Source of the DNA: Deltaproteobacteria bacterium UBA5205
GTDB taxonomy: Bacteria > Desulfobacterota > Syntrophorhabdia > Syntrophorhabdales > Syntrophorhabdaceae
Reading direction: 5' to 3'
DNA: 64,000 nucleotides
Assembly (NCBI GenBank): GCA_002412715.1
Contig: DHVP01000029.1
Coordinates: 1-64,000 of the forward strand
This document shows positions 53,105-62,057 of the stretch, piece after piece. The notes under the pieces were generated by a model. It had not been told where the DNA came from, searched no databases, and worked only from the letters and a program-made list of their open reading frames with translations. Position 1 is the first letter of the stretch, and each line of letters opens with the position of its first letter. The position numbers and the translations under genes were made by a program.

Positions 53105-56100
53105 CTAGCGCAGGCCCCGGGGCCGCGACCACCCGTCGGCCCGCATGCTGCATTGTGATTCAGTGTCGGGTCCGTACACCCTCTTGCAGTTGCCCGAGGG
53201 ATACTGTTTCCCCGGTCCGTGCACGGCGTAGACCGTGATCGTGTCGTAGCGTTTCATGGCAGCATTCCATTTTTGCCGTACGCATTGCAGCACGTAATGG
53301 TTCTTGAATTGCGCCACCGTTGCGCCCGGGGTGTTCGCCGCAGCGCCGCCGCGTTTGCAGTCGGCAATCTGTGCAGCGAAACGCTTTCTGCAGTCCATGC
53401 ACTGCTGTGAAACAGATTGTCCCAGGAGGTCGATGTTGTCGTTTCCACAGATCGGGCAATATTTCTTGTCGCAGTCAATCTTGCTGCCTCCACCCGTCGT
53501 CTGCGGGGGTTTCAGGGTTCCCGGCTGCGAGGTCGTGCCCGGCGGGGGCCGGACGGGAGAGACCGTCGGCGTGGAAGGTCGCACGGGAGCCGTTGTTGTG
53601 CCTCCCGTGGGGGGCCGTGATGGCGGCGGCTGCTGCGGGGGCCTCATGGCGCCCATTATAGTTGTCATCTGGTTCATCATGGCCATCTGCTGGTTGTATT
53701 CCATGGTGCGAAGGTCGGTCAGGGCCTGGTTGTAGAAATCGCAATCCCGCACCAGGGGAAGGAGTTCTCGGAAAACCTTTATGTTGTTGGCCCGCGCGGC
53801 GGCATTGAGCCGCGCGCCCATCTGGTTACAATAATTGTCCAGATCCTGCCGGCTGACGCACCGTCTCCCGGCGTTATCCCACAGAGACCCCTGGGGACAA
53901 AAGCACTCGACCTTGCCTGACTGTTGGTTCCACGCCGGTCGTGTTCCCGGGAAGCCTGAGCAATCGGCCGTTTCGAGCGCCGCCGCCCGGGCGTCGACGC
54001 AAGCGGTTCGGTTTCTGTTCCATGCCAGCCCCTGGCGGCACTGGCACCCCGCCCGCCTGGTCCTGTCGTCATACGCGGCGATGGAGCCGGAATATTTAGA
54101 ACAGTCCACGTTTGCCAGGGCCGCTTCGCGGTCGCTGATACATGACGTCCGCGTCCTGTTCCACGAACTGCCGGCCGGACAGACGCACACGGCGCGGTTA
54201 TGTCCTGCGTCCCATTTCCCGACACTTCCCGGCCACCGGGAACAGTCGGCGTTCCGGGCAGCATCCAGGGGATTGAACTGTCCGTAATAATGGATCGTTA
54301 CGGAACTGCCCTCCGGAGCCTTATGATTGCCGCCGGGCGATTGGGACTGGACCTTGAACTCCAGGTCCATCTTCGACGCCGCCCCGATCATGCTTGGCTG
54401 GGGTTTAAAATTCTTCGACCTCAGGACCCCGGCGGCGCCGTCGACGTGTTTTCCCCTTACATCAGGCACCACGACATATACAGGCCGTCTCATCGCATCC
54501 TGGGCAAGAGTGAAACAGAAAGCCCCATCGGTACAGGCACGCCTGACGCGTTCCATGTAGGCGCCTGTCATCTGGAAGAGATATTCCGTGAGGCTTACCT
54601 TTTCACGGGCTTTCTCAATGGCGTCCCTGTCGGGGTTCTTGTCCCGGAAAGCGCCGATGGCCTCCCCCGCCCTGGTGTAAGCCTCGTTGACGGGAAGGGC
54701 CCTGCGCCGGATGTCCTCGAGGCCCGTCAGGGCCTTCCCGGGGCAATCACCGACTTGATCGCGAGCTTTTGCAATGCGGCCCATGTACCCGTCCATCTCC
54801 GAGCGAACCTTGTCGGTGTCCGCTGTTGCTTGCAGGGACGCGAGGATCTTTTGACCCTCGCCGTGTTGTTCCCGGGCCCCCGCCTGGAGACTGTCGAGCT
54901 CTTTGAGTTTCTTCTGAGCCGGGGTGACCCTTTCCATTGCATCGCGGAACCTCCTTTCCAGGATCTCCGGTGATGCCTCGGGGTGCACCCGCTGCGGCGC
55001 ATCCCGCACCAGGGCCTCCATCTCTTTCAAGACCGTCCGGGAGGACCGGGTGGCCCGTTTCGCCTTTTCAAGAAAGGAGTCGCCTTCAGAGAGGAACACC
55101 TTGAGTTCTTCCTTGGTAGATTCCATTCCGTCAAAAAGCTGCCTGCGTTCCTCCCCGCTCTGTGCATTCTGAACGGCCTTCGTGGCCTCGCACAACTCTT
55201 TGCTCACGCTCTCCGCCTCGTGAGCCACCTTACCCTCATTCGTTGCACACTCCTCAGCGTCGAGATGGTATTGTCTTGTAGATTCGGCCTTTTGTCTCAC
55301 GGACTCAGAGTTTGTTTCGACGGACCTCACCTGTTCTTCCATGGATGCAACCCGTGATTTCAGGTTCTCCAGGCATGTCTCCGCCGCTTTTGTGTCTCCG
55401 GATGAGGAGAGGCACAACTGTTCGATCTGTGCTGAAAGACTCTCGGCCTTTTCGGCCGCCTGTTTCAGGCTGTCAAGAATTCCCCTCAAGAGGGTGTCTT
55501 GAGCTTCGTCGCCTGACCTGCGTATCCCGCTGAAGGCCTCCTCGGTTTTTGCATACTGAAGGTCCGGGGTTTTTTCATAGTGGCCGATAACCTCGATGCG
55601 CACCCTGCATTTGCCGAGGTCTTTCGGTGCAATAGTGAAGGTCACGTCTCTCTTGCCCGATGCCGGAATGTTTCCGGTGATGTTCTTTAATTCGGTGAAG
55701 GTGCTTCCGTCTCCGGTCAAAGTCAGCCGGACCTTTACATCGAAGACGTTCTCCTTTTCTCTGTTGTCTATGATAGCCCGGAGTTCGTGGCACGCAGGGT
55801 TCGTTACGTCCTGCTTCACCTCCATCGACGGTTTCATCGCCGATATGGATGCCCGCCACAGGGTCATGACCCGCCATACGGCGTCGTCAGCGGCTATATC
55901 GGGCGACCTGTGGACCTGCTGCATCTCGTCCCGGGTCTGCTCCGCCGCCTTTTTCGCGAATTCTTCCGCCTGCATCCGTTGGGCTTCCCAGGGTGTTTTA
56001 TCATTAAAGCTTACCCATCCGTTCTTCCACTGGGGATGAAACCCCGTATTGATGGAGGGTTTGTACTTTGTCCACCGGGTGAGGTAGAGGTGTGCCCATA

Positions 56101-56941
56101 CCTCCCACTTTGCGTGGCTCGAATTGTGAACGACGGGGTTTGTCTGAAAGGGATCGACCCCGACGCCCCAGCCGTTGTAGTACCAGGGGTCGAACCAGTC
56201 GTTAAGGTTCTTTTCAGAACCGGCACGTTCCCTCACTGTATGGAAAACCGCTACAGTCCGCTCGAAATCCTGGGTCGTTCCCCATCCCGGCCAGTCGCGG
56301 TAGAAATCGAAAGTGAAAGCTTTCCACAGTCCGCTGTACGTAGGGGGTATCTCTTTCAGCCACAACGGGCCCGATTCGTCAGGGGTGAGGTTGTGGGCGG
56401 TTCTTCCGGGGGTCCCTCCCACATAGATCTCCTCGGCCGCTCCCGCGGGTATGCCGACGATATGATAGGGAACATTCATGTCGGCCAAAAAATGTGCGGC
56501 CCAGGCTGCACCCTGTTCCGGGGAAACCCCTTCCTGGCCGCCGAGCATTCTCTTCACGAGCATCGAGTAATACTTGCCCACCGATGCCGGCGCTCCACCC
56601 TTGTTCTTTCCCTTGATCCGCGGATTATAATAGTGTTCCCCGTCCATTGTGCGGCCCTTGACGTCAGGACCCCCACCGCCGGTTGCGAAAGGATTCGACA
56701 CTTCCTTAAAAACCCCTTCGAAGCTCAAGATTCCATCAACCCGGGGAAAGCTACTGTCTTTGAAGACGAGGTCCTGCGACAACTGTTCCCAGGCTCCTTT
56801 CAGGATGATGCTGTGGGTGTCGAGGTCAAGGTTCCGGACGGCGCTGAATGCCTGTGCCTCGCGCCAGGCCGGCAGCACGATGGACAGTACCGCCGCTACG
56901 GCGAGAAACATCATGAGCCGGTATGATCTCAACTGTTTCAC
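53105..56941 (-). CDS. Secreted mosaic protein: zinc phospholipase C-like, coiled coil, PASTA, Cys repeats
   Basis: 1278 residues. Signal peptide to about 31. A zinc-dependent phospholipase C-like domain (about 32-375) keeps the zinc ligands in order: His43, His103 after MDGE, His150 and Asp154 (AAHFLADMNVPYH, with His160), and His276 and Glu280 (SSHAKWE), with an insert of about 115 residues between the last two groups. Then a beta domain, a long coiled coil (about 480-760) and a PASTA domain (about 820-887, VVVPDVRGKHVDGAAGVL). Three tandem repeats of about 47 residues with five cysteines each follow (about 895-1032). A proline-rich linker and a CPICG...CMDC zinc-ribbon-like tail end it. 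The start is GTG after GGAGG. The function is unknown; an envelope or cell-contact hydrolase is likely. Confidence 0.75.
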   Translation of the reverse strand: MKQLRSYRLMMFLAVAAVLSIVLPAWREAQAFSAVRNLDLDTHSIILKGAWEQLSQDLVFKDSSFPRVDGILSFEGVFKEVSNPFATGGGGPDVKGRTMDGEHYYNPRIKGKNKGGAPASVGKYYSMLVKRMLGGQEGVSPEQGAAWAAHFLADMNVPYHIVGIPAGAAEEIYVGGTPGRTAHNLTPDESGPLWLKEIPPTYSGLWKAFTFDFYRDWPGWGTTQDFERTVAVFHTVRERAGSEKNLNDWFDPWYYNGWGVGVDPFQTNPVVHNSSHAKWEVWAHLYLTRWTKYKPSINTGFHPQWKNGWVSFNDKTPWEAQRMQAEEFAKKAAEQTRDEMQQVHRSPDIAADDAVWRVMTLWRASISAMKPSMEVKQDVTNPACHELRAIIDNREKENVFDVKVRLTLTGDGSTFTELKNITGNIPASGKRDVTFTIAPKDLGKCRVRIEVIGHYEKTPDLQYAKTEEAFSGIRRSGDEAQDTLLRGILDSLKQAAEKAESLSAQIEQLCLSSSGDTKAAETCLENLKSRVASMEEQVRSVETNSESVRQKAESTRQYHLDAEECATNEGKVAHEAESVSKELCEATKAVQNAQSGEERRQLFDGMESTKEELKVFLSEGDSFLEKAKRATRSSRTVLKEMEALVRDAPQRVHPEASPEILERRFRDAMERVTPAQKKLKELDSLQAGAREQHGEGQKILASLQATADTDKVRSEMDGYMGRIAKARDQVGDCPGKALTGLEDIRRRALPVNEAYTRAGEAIGAFRDKNPDRDAIEKAREKVSLTEYLFQMTGAYMERVRRACTDGAFCFTLAQDAMRRPVYVVVPDVRGKHVDGAAGVLRSKNFKPQPSMIGAASKMDLEFKVQSQSPGGNHKAPEGSSVTIHYYGQFNPLDAARNADCSRWPGSVGKWDAGHNRAVCVCPAGSSWNRTRTSCISDREAALANVDCSKYSGSIAAYDDRTRRAGCQCRQGLAWNRNRTACVDARAAALETADCSGFPGTRPAWNQQSGKVECFCPQGSLWDNAGRRCVSRQDLDNYCNQMGARLNAAARANNIKVFRELLPLVRDCDFYNQALTDLRTMEYNQQMAMMNQMTTIMGAMRPPQQPPPSRPPTGGTTTAPVRPSTPTVSPVRPPPGTTSQPGTLKPPQTTGGGSKIDCDKKYCPICGNDNIDLLGQSVSQQCMDCRKRFAAQIADCKRGGAAANTPGATVAQFKNHYVLQCVRQKWNAAMKRYDTITVYAVHGPGKQYPSGNCKRVYGPDTESQCSMRADGWSRPRGLR

Positions 56942-57172
56942 GGGACCTCCAGGAGATTTCTTTCAATTCTTACGTTTTGGGACATTTTTTTCAACCCAAA
57001 AGGGGATAAACGCCTTCGACGGTATTGTCGTTGTCAGAAAGGCCCGTCGACATATCTTTCCTTTCACCAAGCAGCCCATTCTGCAAAAAGACAATGTCCT
57101 CAATGGGTTACAACTAATAAAGCCGCTGGTATGTATATTGCTTTCAATACAGGAAACGATGCGGGAGGGCAT

Positions 57173-59416
57173 ATGAAAAGTTCACGGATGGTACTGATAG
57201 GGTTGCTGGCGGGGTTCTTGCTTTTTACCGCCGGTCACGTTCACGGGGCAGACCCCGACGCCCTCTACGTCCGCCATATCGAAGGTGTTGTGGAACTTGC
57301 CGAGGCCGATTCGCCCCAATGGATGGAGGCAGCTGTAAATACGCCCCTCGTCGAGGGGGACACGGTCCGGACGGGGGTATCGGGCAAGGCCGAGCTGTTT
57401 CTGAAGGACGGAAGCGTTGTCCGTATCGGAAAAAGCTCCATGATGAAGATCGTTGCTGTGGAGCCAAGGGGTGTCGAGTTCGAGCTGGACCGGGGAACGA
57501 CCTACGTAGTCGCGATGGGATCGAAAGAGGTCCCTATTTTTTTCGATACTCCGTCGGCGGCGCTGGACATCACAACACCCGCAACAATGCGGGTGGACGC
57601 GTACGATGGCGGGATCTGCGAGGTATCCATCTACAAGGGTGAAGTGTACGCAGCACAGGAAAAGGGCAGGATGCCCGTTCGGGCCGGAGAGCGTCTTGTT
57701 CTCAGGATGGACGGTTCCGCTCCCGTGCTGGCAGGCCTGAGGGCTGGCGATGAATGGCTGCGCTGGAATGCGGACAGGGACGGGGCGGTATTGTCGACAT
57801 ATGGGACAGGCGAGAGCTACGCCTATCTCCCCGATGAACTGAAAACCTACTCTCCGGATTTCGATGCCAACGGCCAATGGGTCTATACGCCGGAATACAA
57901 CCACGTCTGGGTCCCGACGGTGATCACCGTGAGCACCTGGTCCCCCTATCGTTTCGGACGCTGGGTCTGGATCAGGGGAAGCTACGTCTGGGTCGGATAC
58001 GAGCCCTGGGGGTGGGCGCCCTATCATTACGGTAGATGGACCCACCACCGCACCGCAGGATGGTGCTGGGTCCCTCCCGCGCGGGGACACGTTCGCTGGG
58101 AGCCGGCGCAGGTCGCATGGGTGCATTCATCGAGACAGGTCGGATGGGTGCCGCTTGCCCCGGGTGAGAGCTACGACCGCCGACGGGCGCCGGTTATTCA
58201 CCAGACGAACGTTTACAACGTATATAATAATGTTACCGTGGAAAGGTCTATGAGCACGGCCCGGACAGCATACAAGAACGCCGGTGTCACCAACGCCGTC
58301 GTAACGATGGAGCGTGACACCCTGCTCAGGCAGAAGGCTGTCAGGGTGAATGTGGCAAAGACGGGGTCGGTGCCGTTGAGGAAGGTCAGTCTTCCCGCAA
58401 ATGTTGTGCCTGCAAGGATAGGAAACGCCCAGGCTCAACCGGCCGTGCGCGAAAAGACCCCTGCCCTGACCCGGGCAACCGGCGCTCCTGCACGGGGCGT
58501 AACCTCGCCGGCGGTCACATCGTCGTCTCAGCCGAAAGTTTCAACAGCGCCAGCGCCCGTGACGACACGAGGAAACCCGGCCAACCGGCCTTCGACCGCA
58601 TCGTCTTTGAATACGCGCATCGATAATGCCCGGACGACGAACGTCCAGCCTTCTCCCGGACAGAGCGCACCAAATACTCCGGTCACGGAAAGGAAGATAT
58701 CCGGGAACCAACAGCAGACAACGGCTCCCGACATGCGCACTACAGGCGGCGCCGGGACCGCAGTTCAGCGGGGTACGGCTCCGGCCTCGAACGCCCGGGG
58801 GGAGACCTCCGTGAAGCCCCTTGAACAAAGGATAAACGACAACCGGTCTTCGAGCGGACAAAAGGCGGCCGCCCCGACGACTCCTCCAACTGTACGTCCT
58901 CAGCCGCAGCAGACAGGAACGAGGAGCGCCCCGGCGACCCCTCAAGCGGCTGTTCCACAGGGAAACCGGGCGGTCGTGAATCCCTCGACCGTCAGCACAA
59001 GGCCCATTCAGGCCCGGACGATAACCCAGGCGGCACCGGCAAGAAACAATGAGGCAACCGTGAATACGCCGGCGGGCCGTGTCCAGAACAGGCCCGCAGC
59101 CGTCACGGCCACCCAGGCCCGGCCCGCGGTAAGGTCCCCCGAACTGCCTCGCCAGGCGGCACCGCGCATCGAACAGAAGCCTGTCACGGTGCATAAGGAA
59201 AACCCGCAGCAGCCGCAGGCGGTCAAGCCGGGCCCGGCGCGCGAAAAGACCACCACCCCTTCCGCTTCACCTGCCTCTGCGCCTGTGACGGCGCCTCAGC
59301 CGGGTGTGGCAATGCAGAAGGATAGGGGTGCCGATTCGGAGGCCTCCAAACCGGCACGCAACAGGGAGAAAGGACCGCAGTTCCAGCAGCAGAGTTCATC
59401 GGTAAAGAAGAATTGA
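57173..59416 (+). CDS. Exported FecR-domain and DUF6600-like protein with long Pro/Thr-rich tail
   Basis: 747 residues. Signal peptide (MVLIGLLAGFLLFTAGHVHGA). A FecR-like domain (about 27-190: PLVEGDTVRTGVSGKAELFLKDGSVVRIG pattern) precedes a tryptophan- and tyrosine-rich region typical of DUF6600 (about 215-330: FGRWVWI, YEPWGWAPYHYGRW, GWCWVPP). Residues from about 435 to the end are a disordered Pro/Thr/Ala/Gln tail. There is no anti-sigma helix, so it is not a classic FecR regulator and is better seen as an envelope or surface protein. GGGAGG supports ATG 57173; the open frame began at 57131. A FecR-domain paralogue follows. Confidence 0.85.
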   Translation: MKSSRMVLIGLLAGFLLFTAGHVHGADPDALYVRHIEGVVELAEADSPQWMEAAVNTPLVEGDTVRTGVSGKAELFLKDGSVVRIGKSSMMKIVAVEPRGVEFELDRGTTYVVAMGSKEVPIFFDTPSAALDITTPATMRVDAYDGGICEVSIYKGEVYAAQEKGRMPVRAGERLVLRMDGSAPVLAGLRAGDEWLRWNADRDGAVLSTYGTGESYAYLPDELKTYSPDFDANGQWVYTPEYNHVWVPTVITVSTWSPYRFGRWVWIRGSYVWVGYEPWGWAPYHYGRWTHHRTAGWCWVPPARGHVRWEPAQVAWVHSSRQVGWVPLAPGESYDRRRAPVIHQTNVYNVYNNVTVERSMSTARTAYKNAGVTNAVVTMERDTLLRQKAVRVNVAKTGSVPLRKVSLPANVVPARIGNAQAQPAVREKTPALTRATGAPARGVTSPAVTSSSQPKVSTAPAPVTTRGNPANRPSTASSLNTRIDNARTTNVQPSPGQSAPNTPVTERKISGNQQQTTAPDMRTTGGAGTAVQRGTAPASNARGETSVKPLEQRINDNRSSSGQKAAAPTTPPTVRPQPQQTGTRSAPATPQAAVPQGNRAVVNPSTVSTRPIQARTITQAAPARNNEATVNTPAGRVQNRPAAVTATQARPAVRSPELPRQAAPRIEQKPVTVHKENPQQPQAVKPGPAREKTTTPSASPASAPVTAPQPGVAMQKDRGADSEASKPARNREKGPQFQQQSSSVKKN

Positions 59417-59474
59417 TGCGCGATACACTTTCGCCGGGGAAGATGGTAGAATAGGAGACACAAGAAAGCGCGAG

Positions 59475-60377
59475 ATGAAGAAGACCATCACAAGAACGAT
59501 CACAGCGGTTTTCATTTTTCTGGTCGTCGGTTCGCCCCTTTGCGCCTCTTCCCCCGGGGCGGTCTACCTGAATGCGGCGGAGGGGAGCGTTCAGTACCTT
59601 CCGGCCGGTTCCCAACGCATGCTCCCGGCCACCGCCAACAGACCCCTTGCCGAAGGGGATACGGTCATGGTGGCCGCCTCCGGCAACGCGGAGATATTCA
59701 TTCGCGACGGCAGCCTGATCAGGATAGCTGAGGGCAGCCGGCTTAAGGTCCTGTCCATCGAACGCACGGCAATCCAGTTCTTCCTGGAGAGCGGCAAGGC
59801 CCATGTCAATTTCAAGGGCCTCAGGGGATACCCCCTGTTCATCAGTACCCCGTCTGCCCAGCTCGATGCCCTGGAGCGGTCGACCTTCCGTATGGACGTC
59901 AACACCGGCGGTGAAACCGAAATATCGGTGTTTGCGGGAGAGCTCTTTGTCGCCCAGCCGAAGGGCAAGATGAATATCATCGCCGGCACCCGCCTTATCA
60001 TGAAGAAAGACGGCAAGCCCCCCGTCTATACAAGAACACGTCCTGCAGACGATTGGGATAGGTGGAACCAGATGAAAGACGGCAGCGCTCCGGTGCCGTC
60101 AACGGGGAATCAGCCTTCGCCGGCACAAACCCCCGCGCCTGCCGCGGCCTACCCCGAGGCGGCGAGCCCGCCCGTTGTTGCCCGCGAATACGTTTATGTC
60201 TCGCCCGCGCCGGTATGGGGTTATTACGGCTATTGGGGTTACCGGCCTTACCCCTGGCGCTGGCATGGGCCGTATTACCGCGGCTGGGGCTGGCACGGAG
60301 GCTACCGGGGATACTATGGACCCCATCGGGGTTATCGTGGTTATCGGGGCCATTCTCCCCGCCGCCACGGGCGATAA
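59475..60377 (+). CDS. Exported FecR-domain protein with Gly/Tyr-rich tail
   Basis: 300 residues. Signal peptide, then the same FecR-like domain as its upstream neighbour (PLAEGDTVMVAASGNAEIFI, then FISTPSAQLDALE and AGELFVAQPKGKMNIIAGTR). It lacks the DUF6600 part. After a proline-rich linker it ends in an aromatic, glycine-rich run (repeats of GYYGYWGY, GYRGYYG and HRGYRGYRG), which looks like an adhesive or scaffold tail. The shared domain, the order and the 58-base gap suggest tandem duplication followed by divergence. Confidence 0.85.
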   Translation: MKKTITRTITAVFIFLVVGSPLCASSPGAVYLNAAEGSVQYLPAGSQRMLPATANRPLAEGDTVMVAASGNAEIFIRDGSLIRIAEGSRLKVLSIERTAIQFFLESGKAHVNFKGLRGYPLFISTPSAQLDALERSTFRMDVNTGGETEISVFAGELFVAQPKGKMNIIAGTRLIMKKDGKPPVYTRTRPADDWDRWNQMKDGSAPVPSTGNQPSPAQTPAPAAAYPEAASPPVVAREYVYVSPAPVWGYYGYWGYRPYPWRWHGPYYRGWGWHGGYRGYYGPHRGYRGYRGHSPRRHGR

Positions 60378-60469
60378 TTCGCTGAATACCTTGAAAAAAT
60401 AAGCTTTTTCTGGTATTGTATGGCTGTTTTCGGTTGGTCAATGATCCGCACCGGAGAACCAGTCAAACA

Positions 60470-61561
60470 ATGGAAGATTTCTACGGCCTCACCCTTTCTC
60501 ATCTTGAAGCGCAGATCGGCGCGCTGGGCAAAGAAAAATACCGCGCCCGCCAGCTTTTTCGCTGGGTTTACACCCTGAGCAATCTTGATTTCAGCGAGAT
60601 GACGAACATCCCGAAGGGTTTGAGGACCGTGTTCTCGGAGATGTTTTCCCTGGCGACCATGCCTGTTGCGGAAGAGCGTCGCTCCCGGGACGGTTCGACG
60701 AAGCTCGCCCTTGCCGCCAAAGACGGATACGTCATCGAGACGGTGATCATGCCGGAAAAGAACCGCGTGACCCTCTGCGTCTCCACCCAGATCGGCTGCC
60801 GCATGGGATGCAGGTTCTGCGTGACGGGTAAGATCGGTTTCAAGCGAAACTTGAGTGCCGCGGAGATCGTTGGACAGGTGATAACCGTGCGTGAGTATCT
60901 CAGGAAGGCTGGCAAAAGCCCTGTAACTAACATCGTTTTCATGGGGATGGGCGAGCCGATGGACAATATCGACAACGTCACGACGGCCCTGGATATTCTC
61001 AAGGATCAGGCGGGTCTCGACCTTTCGTATCGGAAGATCACGGTTTCTTCCGTCGGTCTGCTCGACGGCCTGAAAACGCTTGACGCGAAATCCGCCGTTC
61101 TCGCCATTTCACTCAACGCCGCCGATGACGAGACGCGGTCAATGCTTATGCCCATCAACAGGCTGTACTCGATCGGCAAGATCATGGATTTCGTCAGGGG
61201 TTTCAAGGGGACCAAGCGCACCAGGATCACCTTTGAGTACATCCTCATCAAGGGCGTCAACGATTCCCTGGACGACGCGAAAAGACTGGCGGACCTCCTC
61301 AAGGACATAAAGTGCAAGATCAACCTGATACCCTACAATCCATCATCCCATACCGAATTCGAGAGACCGGAACGGCAGCAGGTGGACAGGTTCCACCAAT
61401 ATCTTCTCGACCGGTACTTTACTGTCATTATTCGTGATTCGCGCGGGCAGGATGTCGGCGGGGCCTGCGGACAGCTCGGCATGGGCTACCTCGGTGACGC
61501 TGCGAGCCGCGGCGCCGCCCCGCGAAAGAAGCGGACCACATCCCCGGAGGCGACATCATGA
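60470..61561 (+). CDS. rlmN: Dual-specificity RNA methyltransferase RlmN
   Basis: 363 residues. Radical SAM enzyme that methylates C2 of A2503 in 23S rRNA and A37 in some tRNAs. Seen: the N-terminal helical part with YRARQLFRWVY, the cluster motif GCRMGCRFCVTG, FMGMGEPMDN, the SAM-binding LAISLNAADDETR, the catalytic-site methylated-cysteine region GGACGQLG near the end, and NLIPYNP. ATG 60470 opens the conserved protein; the frame is open to 60416. It ends with an ATGA overlap with the thioesterase gene. Confidence 0.96.
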   Translation: MEDFYGLTLSHLEAQIGALGKEKYRARQLFRWVYTLSNLDFSEMTNIPKGLRTVFSEMFSLATMPVAEERRSRDGSTKLALAAKDGYVIETVIMPEKNRVTLCVSTQIGCRMGCRFCVTGKIGFKRNLSAAEIVGQVITVREYLRKAGKSPVTNIVFMGMGEPMDNIDNVTTALDILKDQAGLDLSYRKITVSSVGLLDGLKTLDAKSAVLAISLNAADDETRSMLMPINRLYSIGKIMDFVRGFKGTKRTRITFEYILIKGVNDSLDDAKRLADLLKDIKCKINLIPYNPSSHTEFERPERQQVDRFHQYLLDRYFTVIIRDSRGQDVGGACGQLGMGYLGDAASRGAAPRKKRTTSPEATS

Positions 61562-62052
61562 ACGGCAGGCTTCCCGCATACAAAAAATCCTTTTTCTTGA
61601 GCCCCGAGAGACAGGACGGGCTTCAGCTCCAGATATTTCATCAGGACGGCATCGTCTATTCCCCCCTTTTAGTCGACAACCGCTTCGAAGGCTACGCCGA
61701 GGTTCTCCATGGCGGAATGATATTCGGTATCCTTGATGTCATCATCTGGTATGCAATCGTTATGAAGACAAGGAAGCTCTCCATGACGAGAAAGGTGGAA
61801 ATGGAGTTCTACAAACCCGTCATGTGCAGTAATTTATACGTCGCCAAGGGCGAAATGCTCAGGTTAGAGGAAAAAGACATCTATTCCACGGCCTGGGTCG
61901 AAGACGAAGCGGGCGAGGTCTATGCCCGGATGAACGCCGTCTTCCGGGAAGGCAAGGGCCTCGCCGTGGACGCCTTCGTAGACCGCTTCGATTTCTCTGC
62001 CACAACGCCTGAGATAAGGGACTATTTTCTGTCTCTGGCAGAGACGGTGTAG
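61558..62052 (+). CDS. PaaI-like hotdog-fold thioesterase
   Basis: 164 residues of the 4HBT/PaaI-like hotdog fold. The marker is the YAEVLHGGMIFGILD helix, where HGGM is the active-site signature of this group, followed by strands MTRKVEMEFYKPV and LYVAKGEMLRLEEKDIYSTAWVEDEAGEVYARMNAVF. The substrate is probably an acyl-CoA thioester but is not determinable. Coupled to rlmN by a 4-base overlap, although there is no clear functional link. Confidence 0.88.
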   Translation: MNGRLPAYKKSFFLSPERQDGLQLQIFHQDGIVYSPLLVDNRFEGYAEVLHGGMIFGILDVIIWYAIVMKTRKLSMTRKVEMEFYKPVMCSNLYVAKGEMLRLEEKDIYSTAWVEDEAGEVYARMNAVFREGKGLAVDAFVDRFDFSATTPEIRDYFLSLAETV

Positions 62053-62057
62053 CATTA

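Noticed and set aside
55787..56926. 379-residue forward open frame opposite the mosaic protein
   Set aside because: No motifs and no ribosome site. The minus-strand frame has a signal peptide and zinc ligands.
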